Assembly (NCBI GenBank): GCA_963575645.1
Contig: OY754468.1
Span: 20,794,465-20,858,464, forward strand
Direction of reading: 5' to 3'
Origin: Xanthostigma xanthostigma
Taxonomy: Eukaryota; Arthropoda; Insecta; Raphidioptera; Raphidiidae
Length of the DNA stretch: 64,000 nt
The translations under genes and the position numbers were made by a program. A model generated the notes under the pieces. It was not told the origin of the DNA, did not search any database, and worked only from the letters and a program-made list of their open reading frames with translations. Shown here piece after piece: positions 34,747-45,881 of this stretch (position 1 is the first letter of the stretch; each line of letters begins with the position of its first letter).

Positions 34747-35780
34747 TGTAACAGTACGGCTTTCCCGCCGATATTTAAAATGTATATGTTGTGTGAGTAT
34801 ATGAGTGAAGTAGAGTTTATTCCTTTATCCATTACCTAAAAAGCGAACAAGAAGAAGAAAAAGAGAGGGGAGAATGACGCGGTGCTATAGAAGAAACCGC
34901 GCAATTCTAGTGTAGTGGAAAAAGAGCACTCAAACTGTAAGCATCGTGCTAAGTGAAGAGGCAAAGGGGGGAGTCTGCAGGTGTAACAGGTCATAACTGG
35001 TGACAAGGTTAAAAGCTAATATTGTAATATACGCCAAAGATAAAAGCGTGTATAAAATAATAATATTGAAAGGTATAAAAGCATTATAAAGTGGTGTTAA
35101 GGCGACAAATGATCGCGGAGTTATAAGTAATATTGAAAAAGTGTAAAAGGTGGCGACAAAGTGATCGCGCAGTGAATTTAATATTGTTTAAAGGTGAAAT
35201 AGGGTCAGAAAAGTACCCATAATAATAAATAAGTGAGTTTGTGGTGAATTCCCGTGGTGATACGCAGAGAAATTGCGCTCACGGAAAAGTTATTAAGATA
35301 CGCAAGAAAGAAGGAAGTATTTGCAGCATACGCCAACACTGAAGCACTTCGTAAGTCCTTTTACATCCTGTTTTCCCCACCCAAAGTCTCGAGACATCTT
35401 AGCATTAAGTAATATTAACTAATTTTCGTCATTCAGAAACTATCCAAATTGTATTTCATTGTTACAGCATTTCATAATCAATAATAAACGTCTATTATAG
35501 ACAATTACTTTGTATAAAAATATTTTTTATTGTTGAATTTTTCCATTGTTCATAACTTTTCCAATTTTAGTAAAAATTGGTGGCGACCCTAAAGAAAATC
35601 TATCAAAGTCAAATTTACAGGAAATCATTGCAGTTCAACGGCGTTTTCCCACGGGTCAGCGAACAGCAGCTTGCGCATGTCTGTGAAAAGCCAGATAACC
35701 GTTGCGTAAATCAGAGCCGTAATTATCATAAAATTATTACATTTGTAACCTTATTTGCGTGTCGGTACGGCCGCGTTACA
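34747..35780 (+). repeat. 3' LTR
   Basis: Same length as the 5' LTR and, as far as I can compare by eye, identical except for one A/G difference (GGGGGGAGTCTG here). Confidence 0.95.
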
Positions 35781-35925
35781 ATTATTTATGGCGAAAATTT
35801 CATATACATACCTAATAAAAAAATACACATCTTTAAATTCAATAATAATGGGAAACCGAAACTTTTTTTTCGAATGTGTGATGGGCGGAAAATGTCCCTT
35901 ATCAAACTTTTTTTTTCATAAATTC
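35781..35925 (+). repeat. Right half of repeat F, split by the LTR element
   Basis: Continues the repeat F sequence that ends at 27220. It matches the minus strand of 24238-24320, including GTGTGTGATGGGCGGAAAAT-like sequence. Confidence 0.75.
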
Positions 35926-36274
35926 ATATAAAATTTTCATAGCGTTACATAGAAAAATATCCGAGAAAAACGTTATCAATTTATTAATTAAGTACACAGT
36001 AATAATTATGTATACAGATAAATAAAATTGAAGTGTCTGTTTGTAATGTCAAACGTACTTATAACAAAAAAACAATTTTTTGTCTGTCTGTTTGTTCCGA
36101 CTAATCTCCTAAACGACTGAACCTATTTTGACGGAACTTTCACTGCAGATAGCTAGTGTTATAAGGAGTAACTTAGGCTATTAAAAACTGTAGTTCGTCG
36201 AAATACGTTCGCATTGAAAAAAAATTGATGTCAATAATTAGATTTTACATTATTAGAGTTACAATACTATAATA

Positions 36275-37543
36275 ACGAGTGATTTTTTTGCTGGTATCTT
36301 TTTGGCAACACTGTTTTTGACAGATCACGCGTGAATCGTGTCTTGTGTCATTGTCAAACTTGTTCAGTTTGGTCTATAATTTAATCATGAATCGACTTAC
36401 GAACGAACAACGCTTGCAAATTATTGAATTTTACTATCAAAATTCATGCTCGGTTAAGAGAATGCATCGCGCACTTCTTCCAATTTATGGGCAGTTTGAT
36501 CGGCCTACTGAGGGAGCTATTCGGAAGCTTGTGACTAAATTTCGAACCCAGTTTACACTATTGGATATTAAACCACTAACACGCATACGTAGAGTGAGGA
36601 CCGAAGAAAATATTGCGGCTGTATCCGCCAGTGTTAGTGATGACCGTGAAATGTCGATTCGCCGCCGTTCTACTACGTGGAAAATTTTGCGAAAGGATTT
36701 GGGTGTTAACCCTTATAAGATACAGCTGGTGCAAGAATTGAAGCCACACGACCTCCCACAACGTCTAACATTTGGTGAATGGGCGCTGGCAAAGTTGGAG
36801 GAAGATCCACTTTTTTATCGAAAAATTGTGTTCAGCGACGAAGCTCATTTCTGGTTGAATGGATACGTCAACAAGCAAAATTGCCGCATCTGGAGTGAAG
36901 ACCAGCCAGAAGCATTGCAAGAGCTACCAATACATCCCGAAAAAGTCACTGTTTGGTGTGGATTGTGGGCCGGTGGCATCATCGGGCCGTACTTCTTCAG
37001 AGGCGACGATGGCCGGAACGTTACTGTGAATGGCGAGCGCTACCGTGTGATGATTGACGATTTTTTTTTGCCCAAAATGGAAGAATTGGACATGCCTGAC
37101 ATGTGGTTTCAACAAGACGGTGCCACATGCCACACGGCGCGCGAAACAATGGCCAAATTGAGAGCCGCCTTCGGTGAACAGTTTATCTCACGTTTGGGGT
37201 CCGTCATTTGGCCGCCTAGATCGTGTGATTTAACGCCTTTGGGCTATTACTTGTGGGGCCATGTTAAGGCTCATGTCTTCAGGGATAAACCAGCAACGAT
37301 TGACGCACTGGAAACCAATATTGATTCGTGAAATATCGGCCGATATGTTGGAGAGAGTATGCCCAAATTGGACCTTGCGCATGGGCCATCTACAGCGGAG
37401 CCGCGGCCAACATTTGCATGAAATCATCTTCAAACATTAAATTATATTGATCGTTCTATCGATTCCAATAAAGATTTCATCAATTTTTTCAAATTTTTTG
37501 TGTTTTTTTTGAAAATCAAATCCTATACCTCTTAAAAAATCGT
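36275..37543 (+). mobile_element. DD41D mariner (rosa-like), decayed
   Basis: About 1.27 kb, bounded by TA (36273-36274 and 37544-37545). The short imperfect TIRs are ACGAGTGATTTTTTTGCTGG on the left and, inverted, ACGATTTTTTAAGAGGTAT on the right. Size, TA target and a single transposase frame fit the IS630-Tc1-mariner superfamily. Confidence 0.85.
36387..37331 (+). pseudogene. Mariner-family transposase, inactive
   Basis: 314 residues from the ATG at 36387, the start of MNRLTNEQRLQIIEFYY (an in-frame GTG lies upstream). The N-terminal helix-turn-helix region is followed by the DDE/D core: FSDEAHFW (first Asp, residue 151), QQDGATCHTA (second Asp, residue 244) and PRSCDLTPLGYYLWG. The third catalytic Asp is expected where Gly286 stands (GGC, one transition from GAC), 41 residues after the second Asp, which marks the DD41D or rosa type. 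A second lesion near 37323 shifts frame. The usual C-terminal block (ISADMLERV, RSRGQHLHEIIF) continues in the next frame to a TAA at 37438-37440. Two independent lesions mean that it is dead. Confidence 0.9.
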
Positions 37544-37551
37544 TATAAGAA

Positions 37552-38510
37552 AAATTTACATTCCAACAAAGTCACTGTCGAGACTTTAACCCGAAACTTC
37601 CACTCACCGCTCCCCCCTCCAACGACTTAATATCACAAAGGCTGCCTGTCGCGCGGGTTCAGAACGCGCGAGCGGCCTATTGCGGGTGGTTGTGACTCAA
37701 CGCGCTCTTTAAAAAATTGTTTTCTAGCAGTTAGATCATACGTTTTTGTTTGCTTAGGTATTTTTTATTTGTTCCTCTATAAGTATATAATATATTATAT
37801 AGCTAAAAGCTCGATTACTTTTGTCGCTTCTGTGTTTCATCACAATCGCGTGCGGAGCCGCGGGGAGCAGTTAGTTATTAATAATAATTTACACGTGTGC
37901 GGAGTGCTATGAAAAATAATTATTATTGTGCATTTTTCTCGAATATTTTCTTATGTAACCTAGTCAAAAATGATAGAACGTACTTTAGAATTAATAATTA
38001 TGTAGTTCGTTTGAGCAAGTGCACGAAATAAATCTAATAGTTCATAGTTTGAAAGTTTAAACACACTGCTATATCTTAAACTTTAAAAGTCCATTCTGCG
38101 AAACTTCTTAAGATACGTTACTACGTGTTTGAACCGACGATTTACATAATAAATGTACCCGTTATTTTCAATCGTTGGGATTAACCAATAACTTCACCTG
38201 AACGTTTTCTTGCACCACAAAATTTACTACATATATCATACACGTGCACATCTCGGTATAGACACTGTATGCAGTTCATAGGTAAATGTATGACTTTAGA
38301 GTCATTAGACTCGAGAAAGCATTGGGGATTAAATTACTAAAGCAGTTTTAGTGGTCGCGGTTATACAATATAGGTTATGCATGCTACAGAGTAATATTAA
38401 AATTAAAAGAGGCTAAGGCGTGGTCCCAACAACTAACCCTTTAATACGAACAGTATTCACACTACAAACTAACAGAAACAACGAGTAAGCGTGTTTCGAT
38501 TTTGGGCATT
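37552..38510. other. AT-rich stretch, nothing recognised
   Basis: A CG-richer patch at 37640-37710 (GCGCGGGTTCAGAACGCGCG) has no open product. Confidence 0.35.
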
Positions 38511-38512
38511 TT

Positions 38513-39228
38513 TTAACTTCCCGCAATCTATAAAAAATCGGGAAGTTATTGTTTTCACCCCAATTTTAGAAATTCGAGTTTTCGTCAGATCTCGACGTTT
38601 TGAGGTCCTAGGAAGCTATTCTGACTATTTTGGCGATGATGTTCGTAGGGCTGTGTGTATGTGTATGAGTGTGTGTGGTGTGAGTATGTATGCAAATCTC
38701 ATTACTTTTGAACGGAGTGTGATTGAAACGTGGTTTGCGGCATCTGACGTGACTTTGCTGAACTTAGATTTTCTGAAAATTTGGAATGATTCGGCGCAAT
38801 AGATTAAGAGAAATCTCAAAAATACAAGTTCCAAAAATTTGTAGAAATTTGTTTTCTTAGAATATTTTCTGAACTACTAAACCGATTAATTTCAAAATCT
38901 AATCAGTCCTTCTACTCTAAAAACTGCGTCGATTACTGCAAACCGCATCAAAAATCGGTTCATTTATTCAAGAGTTACCAAGAACGAAAAATTCATAAAA
39001 AGTCATTTTTCGTAAAATTCATATCAGATTGATTTTTTAGGTTAAATGATTGCTGCAAACCGCATCAAAATTGGTTCGTTTGTTCAAGAGATATTGTGAA
39101 TGAAAAATTCGTGTTTTTTTTTGAGTTCGAAGAGCTAAAAAATAAACTTCTTGCTATAGGTTATATATTTTTGACCGTTTTGAACTCGAAAATAGTGGGA
39201 AGTTTCAGGGATGGCCTTCAGGGTCAAA
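38513..39228 (+). repeat. Family G, copy 2
   Basis: Starts TTAACTTCCCGC and ends GGGAAGTTTCAGGGATGGCC. It is shorter than copy 1 because about two internal modules are missing. Confidence 0.75.
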
Positions 39229-39234
39229 ATTCCT

Positions 39235-40100
39235 TTCAAAATTTTTTTTAGGTCACGTACAGCCAGGATTTTTGAGTCCAGCAACAGTACCTACTTTTAT
39301 CCATAGAGGATAAAGGTAAAGAAGACGCATCTATATATATTGGAGACGATCCAAAAGAAGTGGAACAAATTTGATGTGGAACATCTATTGGCGCGTTTGG
39401 CAGCAAAATCATGCCGTGACGGAAACGGGATCACGCTCTCTTATGTCCCTTCTACGCCACCGCTCTCTACTTTCTTGTGTGTGCGCACGCATATACTCTA
39501 CACTCACTCCTTTTGTGTAAGCTTAAAAAAAAATATAATGGTTGTCATTTTCCAACCATATTATATTATGATTTTAGCTCCACCTGAAACTGCCACCCGG
39601 GGGGATGTTCCGGTTTGCCCCCCCCCCCTAGATCCGGGGTTGAGAAAAGCTGTGTACTACTGCGTATGCTTGACACGTCCACCGCTTGTATACACACTTT
39701 GTATTAATTACAGGACTATATTTAGTTACTAGATTTCGTTAGTTAACGGGGTGAAATTTAGTTACAGGGTGAAATTTACGTACAAGAATTTCGCTTAAAT
39801 ATATGTTTCACGTCTGCTAGGCGTCGCACGACGGCTTCTACTTTTTATAAATTTAGCCGTTAGATGAATACGTAAGGACCAAATATCAAAGTGAATCAAA
39901 ACAAAATATAAGAACTGTCATTGACATATAAAAAAATCGGGCGACGCTAGGATCTAAGTTACCCGGGGACGAATCGAACAAAAAAAAGTTTTTTAAAATC
40001 GGTTAAGGCGTTTGAGCTGTACACAATCCACAAAAAAGCGTGACATACAGATTCACAGATTCACAGACAAAGCAAGTACATATAGGCGCTTTAGCTTACG
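39235..40100. other. Unassigned stretch
   Basis: A 130-codon frame runs 39340-39732 on the plus strand, starting at ATG-like context. It contains a poly-C run and low-complexity Tyr/Cys residues, and I recognise no domain. A family C end starts near 40105. Confidence 0.3.
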
Positions 40101-40104
40101 CTAT

Positions 40105-40150
40105 TCGCGCCTAAAAATCCCAGCCAATTAGGTGACGGGACCATTCCAAC
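40105..40150 (-). repeat. Family C terminal fragment
   Basis: AGCCAATTAGGTGACGGGAC then CATTCCAAC is the inverted right end of the 8005-8668 element. Confidence 0.6.
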
Positions 40151-40711
40151 TTTTAAAATATTATATTATTTTACGACCTTAACATTCTTGATACATGGAA
40201 ACAACGTGAATTTGAAAATTGCCAATGCGCTTATATTATGTTCCCATGCGTGAAATCACGCCCTGTCCTCTTCCAGTTTAAATAGTGCTGTGCCTGTCTA
40301 CCTATACACAGAAGGTATGTACCGTCTGGAACACTAAGCAATAGTGGCAGAATGTTCTTATTGCTACGCGAGGTGCATCCACTTATATGAAAAAGGCGTA
40401 CCCCGCTCAACACTGCACTGCACAGAGCAGATTTTTTTAGTGTTATTTACGCAAAAATTAGGGTGCATTTTTTGACAAGTAAACCTGGGCTCGCCATTCA
40501 AATACTTGTTAGTAACCTTTTCCTGCAAATTACTCCATCCTGTTAATTATGTGCGCTTTTCATAAAAAATAATTTTTTTATAGCACGCCAAAAGGAATAT
40601 AAATTCAAAAACAATTTGATTACGAATTATTTAATTCAAAATTGTTTTTATAATTTAAATGATTTTATCTCTTAGTAATTATCTTACACTGACGCTATTA
40701 TGTTCTTCGGA

Positions 40712-40726
40712 ATTTAAAAATAAAGA

Positions 40727-40771
<45 letters not shown>
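40712..40771 (+). repeat. AATAAAG followed by (ATT)n
   Basis: About 15 ATT units follow AATAAAGAATT. A similar AATAAAGACATTATT occurs at 46864-46880. The pattern fits the 3' end of a LINE with a microsatellite tail, but no LINE coding sequence is attached. Confidence 0.7.
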
Positions 40772-40949
40772 TGACGTACGAGATGTTTCCGTTTGTTGAC
40801 AGATTAGCATGCCGCATGTGTTCTTGAACCAGATATTATGTTACGTTGGGTTCATCTAGGCCCTAAAACCTAGATTGTACAATAAACAATGTTAATACTT
40901 CACCGACGTATACACTGACGTAGTATTCTGCCATTTTTAACACTCTTTT

Positions 40950-41365
40950 ATTAACTTCACTTGTATCTATGTATGCATCTATCTACAGGAATCTTTCAAT
41001 TTAATTTTCACCCACTTCCAGACGTCTGAATTATTTGAAATTTTGCACACGCATTAAGAACCCATGACAATACAATATTTCATATAAATATTTATAAATT
41101 AATCAAAAATTAATAATAATTTATATAGACATAGTCATTTGAGTGTTTATTTTTAAGGCTATAATTAAAATTAAAGTTTAAAAGAAACAACTCTTTTATA
41201 GTAATGTGGACTGCAAAGTAAAAAATAATTTTTAAATATAAAGATTTTGTTCAAAAGCGATTGGAACTACCCTATCTCGTTCCTATAGGTGTTGAAAAAA
41301 ATCTTTAGATTTAAAAATTATTTTTTACTTTTCAGTCCACATTGCTATAAAAAAGTGTTTTTTTT
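40950..41365. repeat. Family E, copy 2, with foldback
   Basis: TTTTCACCCACTTCCAGACG and GAAATTTTGCACACGC match 14938-14990. The foldback arms are 41191-41250 and 41290-41362 (shared ATGTGGACTG and AGTAAAAAATAATTTTTAAA). Confidence 0.55.
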
Positions 41366-42045
41366 AACTCTATTTTTATTTTTCTGTCAGTATAATGCAC
41401 AAGTTAAGTGAGTTCTGTTAAAAGCAATTTTAATATATTTATATAGAGCATAATAAAAATATGAATACTTCAGAGCAAATTTTTTTTATTCTATGCTGTT
41501 CTCTATGATTCTATGTGTACGAGTTAATGTATGTTGTTTATGGCAGCAGGTGAGATAACAATGATTAAATTCTAGCGCTTCTCATTTGCATGTTATGACA
41601 TATAAATTGTGTGACTTTCTTGCACGTCCGGAATCCGTTTCAGGCGAAGAATACCTGCTTGATGTGGCTTTCATGTAACTCAGTGCGCGTACAGATATGT
41701 GATTATGACACCCCTGTAAATAACTAGTTAAAAAAAAATGCCGTAGCACAAGTATACAATGTACTTGCAAACGATTTTAAAAATGTTTAATAATAATACT
41801 TTTATAAATCATCATTTCTTTTAAATCCCATGCTTTCTGTTTTTTTTCAAGTCTGAATTCTTGTTGCAAACTGCATATTTCATTTCATGTGAAATAATTC
41901 TTTTTCACAACAATTTTTGTCGTGCCTTTTCTTCTATCGTTTTGATAGTTCCATGAAAATTTTTAAGCTACTTTCCCTCAGAGTGACAAATCAATCTCTA
42001 CAACTTTAATAGCTTGTTGTTTCCGTTTCCGAAAGGTGCCCAACG
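41366..42045. other. AT-rich stretch, nothing recognised
   Basis: No supported gene or repeat. Confidence 0.35.
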
Positions 42046-42049
42046 AGAG

Positions 42050-42625
42050 TTTATTACTAAGCCTCCGCTGTCCGTCCGTCTGTCTGTCAGCGGGCTCATT
42101 AACCGTAATATGTGGAGAGTGGAAATTTTCCCAGAGTGTGTATTTCTATTGCTGCTATAACAACAAATAATGAAAAACCAATTTTTTTATACACAATACA
42201 TTCTATACTATACAATGTACATTATACATACACAAACCGCAACAACGTGCTACGCACGTACACAGTAACAATCGTCCGCTGACGGTGCGCTTATACAGCA
42301 GTATAGGCGAACATTAATTAAAATACAATTATAAGAACTCTCGCATACAGAACGGGTCGACCGCTAGGCTATCAGACATAGCCATGGTATACAGTACAGT
42401 TCAAGTAGTCCATCTGAACTCATTACAATTTTACACTTAGTAAGTTGGTAAACTGACCGTGATTTATGTCGGTATATGGGGACAACAGTTTTCGAACGGC
42501 AAAGCAGGAAAAATCGTTGAGACTCGATTCCCGTGATGGACGAACTATTTACATACCTATGTACAAGTTTGCACGGAACAATCAGTACGGGAGTCTGACT
42601 CGACTTGGCCGGTTCTTTTTCATTA
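42050..42625 (-). repeat. Family A, copy 3 (inverted)
   Basis: On the plus strand it starts with AAGCCTCCGCTGTCCGTCCG and ends with GAGTCTGACTCGACTTGGCC, the reverse of the family start. Confidence 0.6.
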
Positions 42626-42689
42626 ACACATATTTCAAGCGCTACACAATCGCGTACTATTTATTTTTGTTTAAGGGGTTCGAATAAAA

Positions 42690-42965
42690 ATTCATTATTC
42701 AACACGCGTGAGTAATATGTAATTTCGGGGCCCTGCTAAACTCGGGAGAAATAATAAATTACTTCATGTTGACGCGTAGAGTGTGATAATGAATTTTCTG
42801 GACCAATAGAAACTCAGTAGCAAGCCGGTACAGGAATTACCGTTTCTCGGCGAGAGGCAGTAGGAAAAATTCCCAGTCACATCTATCTCCGTCGGGATTC
42901 GAACCCGATACCTCCCGAATGCGAGTCTAGTGCTCTCACCACTATACGCTATCCGCTACCATATT
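42690..42965 (-). mobile_element. tRNA-derived SINE
   Basis: The minus strand starts at about 42962 with GCGGATAGCGTATAGTGGTG (A box) and GGGTTCGAATCCCGAC (B box), then CTCTCGCCGAGAAACGG and a tail shared with 43210-43470. The head resembles a tRNA with a decayed anticodon arm, so the source tRNA is uncertain. Confidence 0.65.
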
Positions 42966-43209
42966 AAATATTATGCTGAATTAAATATAGCATAGATCAT
43001 AGACTAATAAGTATTATACAAAAGTATCAACAGTTTAATTGTAGAACCAATGAACCCAGATCGATAAATCAGTGCAGTTCCTATATTTATCTATTGTTAA
43101 TAATAGTATATTGTGCGACTAGTGAGAGAAGGAGAAGATTCCATGAGCGTAAAACGCACGCGAGTGGAATATTCTCCTTCGATCAATGGTCGCACATAAT
43201 ACTTTATTC

Positions 43210-43492
43210 AACTAGCAGGAGTAATATGTAATCGGGGCCCTGATAATAGAGGGAAAAATAATAAATCACTTCATTGATTGACGTACCCACCGTCAGTGTA
43301 AGATTGCCATGACTTTCGCTGAATTGCGATGCTGTTTTCATATATACAATACCGCCTACCACGTTCTATTGGTCCAGAGGCTGCGTGCAGTTTTTTTTCA
43401 TTATTTCACGCTTGGGCTTGCTACTGAGTTTCTATTGGTCCAGAAAATTCATTATCACACTCTACGACGCGTAGAGTGTGATAATGAATTTT
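43210..43492. repeat. SINE-tail relatives and palindrome junction
   Basis: The GGGGCCCTGATAATAGAGGG and GAGTTTCTATTGGTCCAGAA segments repeat parts of 42700-42825, the latter inverted. A 23 bp perfect inverted pair (43444-43466, 43470-43492) ends the block. Confidence 0.6.
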
Positions 43493-43985
43493 GTGTCCAA
43501 ATTTCATGATGATCGGAGTTACCGTTCAAAAGTTTTTGTCGATAAAAAGCAGTATTTAAACTTTTTTTAATTAATATTTTTTTTAAAATTAATTAAATAA
43601 TATTAAAATAAATTTAAATGTAAGCCTTAGAAGAAAACAATGTAAAAAATAAAAATATATTCGCCCAACGTGGGTTTCGAACCCACGACCCTGATATTGA
43701 CAGTCGCATACTCTACCGATTGAGCCACCTGAGGTTGTGTTCTCACAACGCTAATATGAGTATATCTAGTTAGTGCATTTCACATTAATAGAAGCTTATT
43801 TTTGAGATACTTTTTGCAACATTTTTCATTAAAGCTCCGCTCCTAATCATCGTAGCATAATATTTTATAGCCTACCACGATAAATGGGCTACCCAACAAA
43901 AAAAAAAATTTCAATTTGAACCAGTAGTTCCTGAGATTAGCACGTTCAAACAAACAAACTATTCAGATTTATATATTAGTATAGA
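43493..43985 (-). mobile_element. Helitron-like element, 3'-truncated, with tRNA insert
   Basis: The minus-strand 5' end is TCTATACTAATATATAAATC at 43985, preceded by A on that strand. The interior matches 44923-45545, but the hairpin and CTAG end are missing, since it stops at 43493 against a palindrome. Confidence 0.65.
43662..43734 (-). tRNA. tRNA-Lys-like pseudogene inside a Helitron
   Basis: The T arm is perfect (GTGGG TTCGAAA CCCAC) and the 3' end GTTGGGCG fits tRNA-Lys. The D arm TCAATCGGTAGAG is good, but the acceptor stem is poorly paired. The anticodon loop reads CTGTCAA on weak stems. It is not expected to be functional. Confidence 0.6.
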
Positions 43986-44922
43986 TATAGTTTCAAAAGT
44001 AAATCAGCTATATTGTTATTTAAGTAAGCACGGTTCCGCTAACAATTCAGCAGATTTATTATTCGTGTTTTGTTAATGTTTACAATTCGAATCGGTCAGA
44101 TCACCAAACAGTTTAGCATCCGTCTTCTGGCAGACGCCACTGTCAACATGTAGGTAACTACAAGCACAGGACATAAAGCTCTATAGGTAAGCACGCTTTG
44201 TGTGTACTTTGTCAATGAATGTCGGGTAAAATAAATTAGATGCCGTACCTATCTAGTACCTATTCATAGACGATGTTACTATAGTTAAGCTGATACAAGT
44301 ATACTGCATTTGTATACAAAACACAATAAGTATTCCAGTGAATGAAATTATCGACAGTCTTATGCGTGATTTATTGATTGGAAATAGAATAGATCGATTA
44401 GAATCTTTATTTTGGCGAAGTCTAAACCATAGCTGTTCTGGTCAACCATCTTGAAAGATGATCGATTCGACTCCAAAAAAAAATCGGTTACTATACGGAA
44501 CGAATTAAGTACCTACCACATTAGAGATTTATGTAACTAGAAATTTTTTGATGACTTTTCTTTAATCGGTTAAAAGTTTAGTGTTAAATGCATTTTTCTT
44601 GTTAAAAATGCCAATTGCTATTCTGTGACTCTTCTAAGAATGACTTTTTAATAACCGTAAAAAAATAAAGACACACATTTCATAGCGCACATAAAATTAA
44701 AATGTTCCGTTAACGGTAATTTAATTAGCATGTCAAAATCTTACCCTGACCTCTACTTTTAAAAACATTGTATTTTTTAATAACAAAACAGAAAATGAAA
44801 CAAAAATAAAAGAAAACGATAACTTTTTATAGACTGTGCGGACACGAACACTCCAGTAAGTTCTATGTGAAATAGTCTCTCCTCACTATTTCACAGAGTT
44901 TAGTGCGCATCCAAGTCTCAAA
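43986..44922. other. AT-rich stretch, nothing recognised
   Basis: Contains an 11 bp perfect stem (44866-44876 with 44885-44895) only. Confidence 0.35.
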
Positions 44923-45638
44923 TCTATATATACTAATATATAAAGCTGAAGAATTTGTTTGTTTGAACTACTGGTTCGAATTGAAATTTTTTTTTTTTGT
45001 TGGATAGCCCATTTATCGAGGAAGGCTATAGGCTATATAATATTACGCTACGACTAATTGGAGCGGAACATAAATGAAAAATGTTGCAAGGTGTGTCTCA
45101 AAATTAGTCCGTCCGACAAATATTATCAGGTGAAATACCATAACTAAATACTCCAATATTAACGTTCAAGAGTACAAGCCCGGATAGCGCAGTCGGTAGA
45201 GCGTAAGTCTCTTAATGCCAGGGTCTAAGGTTCAAGCCCCACGTCGGCGAATATATTTTAATTTTTTTTTATTTTCTACATTGCTTTCTTCTAAGGTTTA
45301 TATTTCAATTTTTTAAAATTTTATTACGACTAATTAACATTAAATAAATCTAATTAATAGCTCATTTGAAAACTGTTATAACTATAGGCACCTATATATA
45401 AAAATAATTTTCCTACAGTGTTTTCAATTAAATATTCATTATATTAAAAGAAATTTATTACTTAAAAAAAGTATAAATACTGATTTTTAACGATAAAAAC
45501 TTTTGAACGTTAACGCCGATCATTATAAAGTTTGGACACAACATTCATCTCGGTAAACTAAGATGAATGTCCGTACTCATGCCCCTTCCTTCTCCATTCG
45601 TTCTGTTGCACCCGGGTGAAACCGGGCGGGACCGCTAG
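44923..45638 (+). mobile_element. Helitron I (non-autonomous, tRNA-carrying)
   Basis: Begins TCTATATATACTAATATA after an A. It ends with the hairpin CCCGG (45611-45615)/CCGGG (45622-45626) and CTAG at 45635-45638. TC...hairpin...CTRR without TIRs or target duplication is the Helitron signature. It carries a tRNA-Lys-like sequence at 45178-45249 and no Rep/helicase. Confidence 0.8.
45178..45249 (+). tRNA. tRNA-Lys(CTT)-like pseudogene
   Basis: The loop CTCTTAA gives anticodon CTT, and the D arm AGCGCAGTCGGTAGAGCG is intact. The acceptor, anticodon and T stems are partly unpaired and one base is missing near the 3' end, so it is likely non-functional. Confidence 0.6.
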
Positions 45639-45881
45639 TCTATTTGCCCCCGCCGCGTCTGTCTCTCTGTCTGAACGCGATAAACTCAAATAAAATGGTT
45701 GAACTATGGCGGTGTCTTGTCAAAAAATCTGCTTTCGTACGCTTACATTGTTAACGCTAGACAAATCATTAAAGATACATCAAAACAATATACTTCAATA
45801 GTTCTGCTGTGTAGATGAGAAGGTCAATATAATATTTCCAGAACAGTTTTGCACCCAGGTGAAACCGGGACGGGCCGCTAG
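45639..45881 (+). mobile_element. Helitron II, joined head-to-tail to Helitron I
   Basis: TC at 45639 follows the CTAG of Helitron I with no spacer. It ends CCCAGGTGAAACCGGGACGG then GCCGCTAG at 45881, followed by T. The flanking A (44922) and T (45882) suggest that the pair sits in one AT target. Confidence 0.7.

Larger units (their letters stand above)
27221..35780 (+). mobile_element. Full-length Ty3/gypsy (Metaviridae) LTR retrotransposon
   Basis: This 8560 bp element has two 1034 bp LTRs (TG...CA), a PBS, gag, pol and a polypurine tract, and is flanked by ATTA at 27217-27220 and 35781-35784. By eye the LTRs differ at one position (A at 27443, G in the right copy at the same offset), which implies a very recent insertion. 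The order protease, RT, RNase H, integrase is the Ty3/gypsy order. No envelope frame lies between pol and the right LTR. Pol carries one frame change, so this copy probably cannot move on its own. Confidence 0.95.

Noticed and set aside
39340..39732. Host gene of 130 codons
   Set aside because: Runs through a poly-C tract and low-complexity sequence; no domain recognised.
40727..40771. Possible coding poly-repeat
   Set aside because: Simple (ATT)n microsatellite.
43662..43734. Functional tRNA-Lys gene
   Set aside because: Acceptor and anticodon stems are not well paired and it sits within a Helitron-like element.
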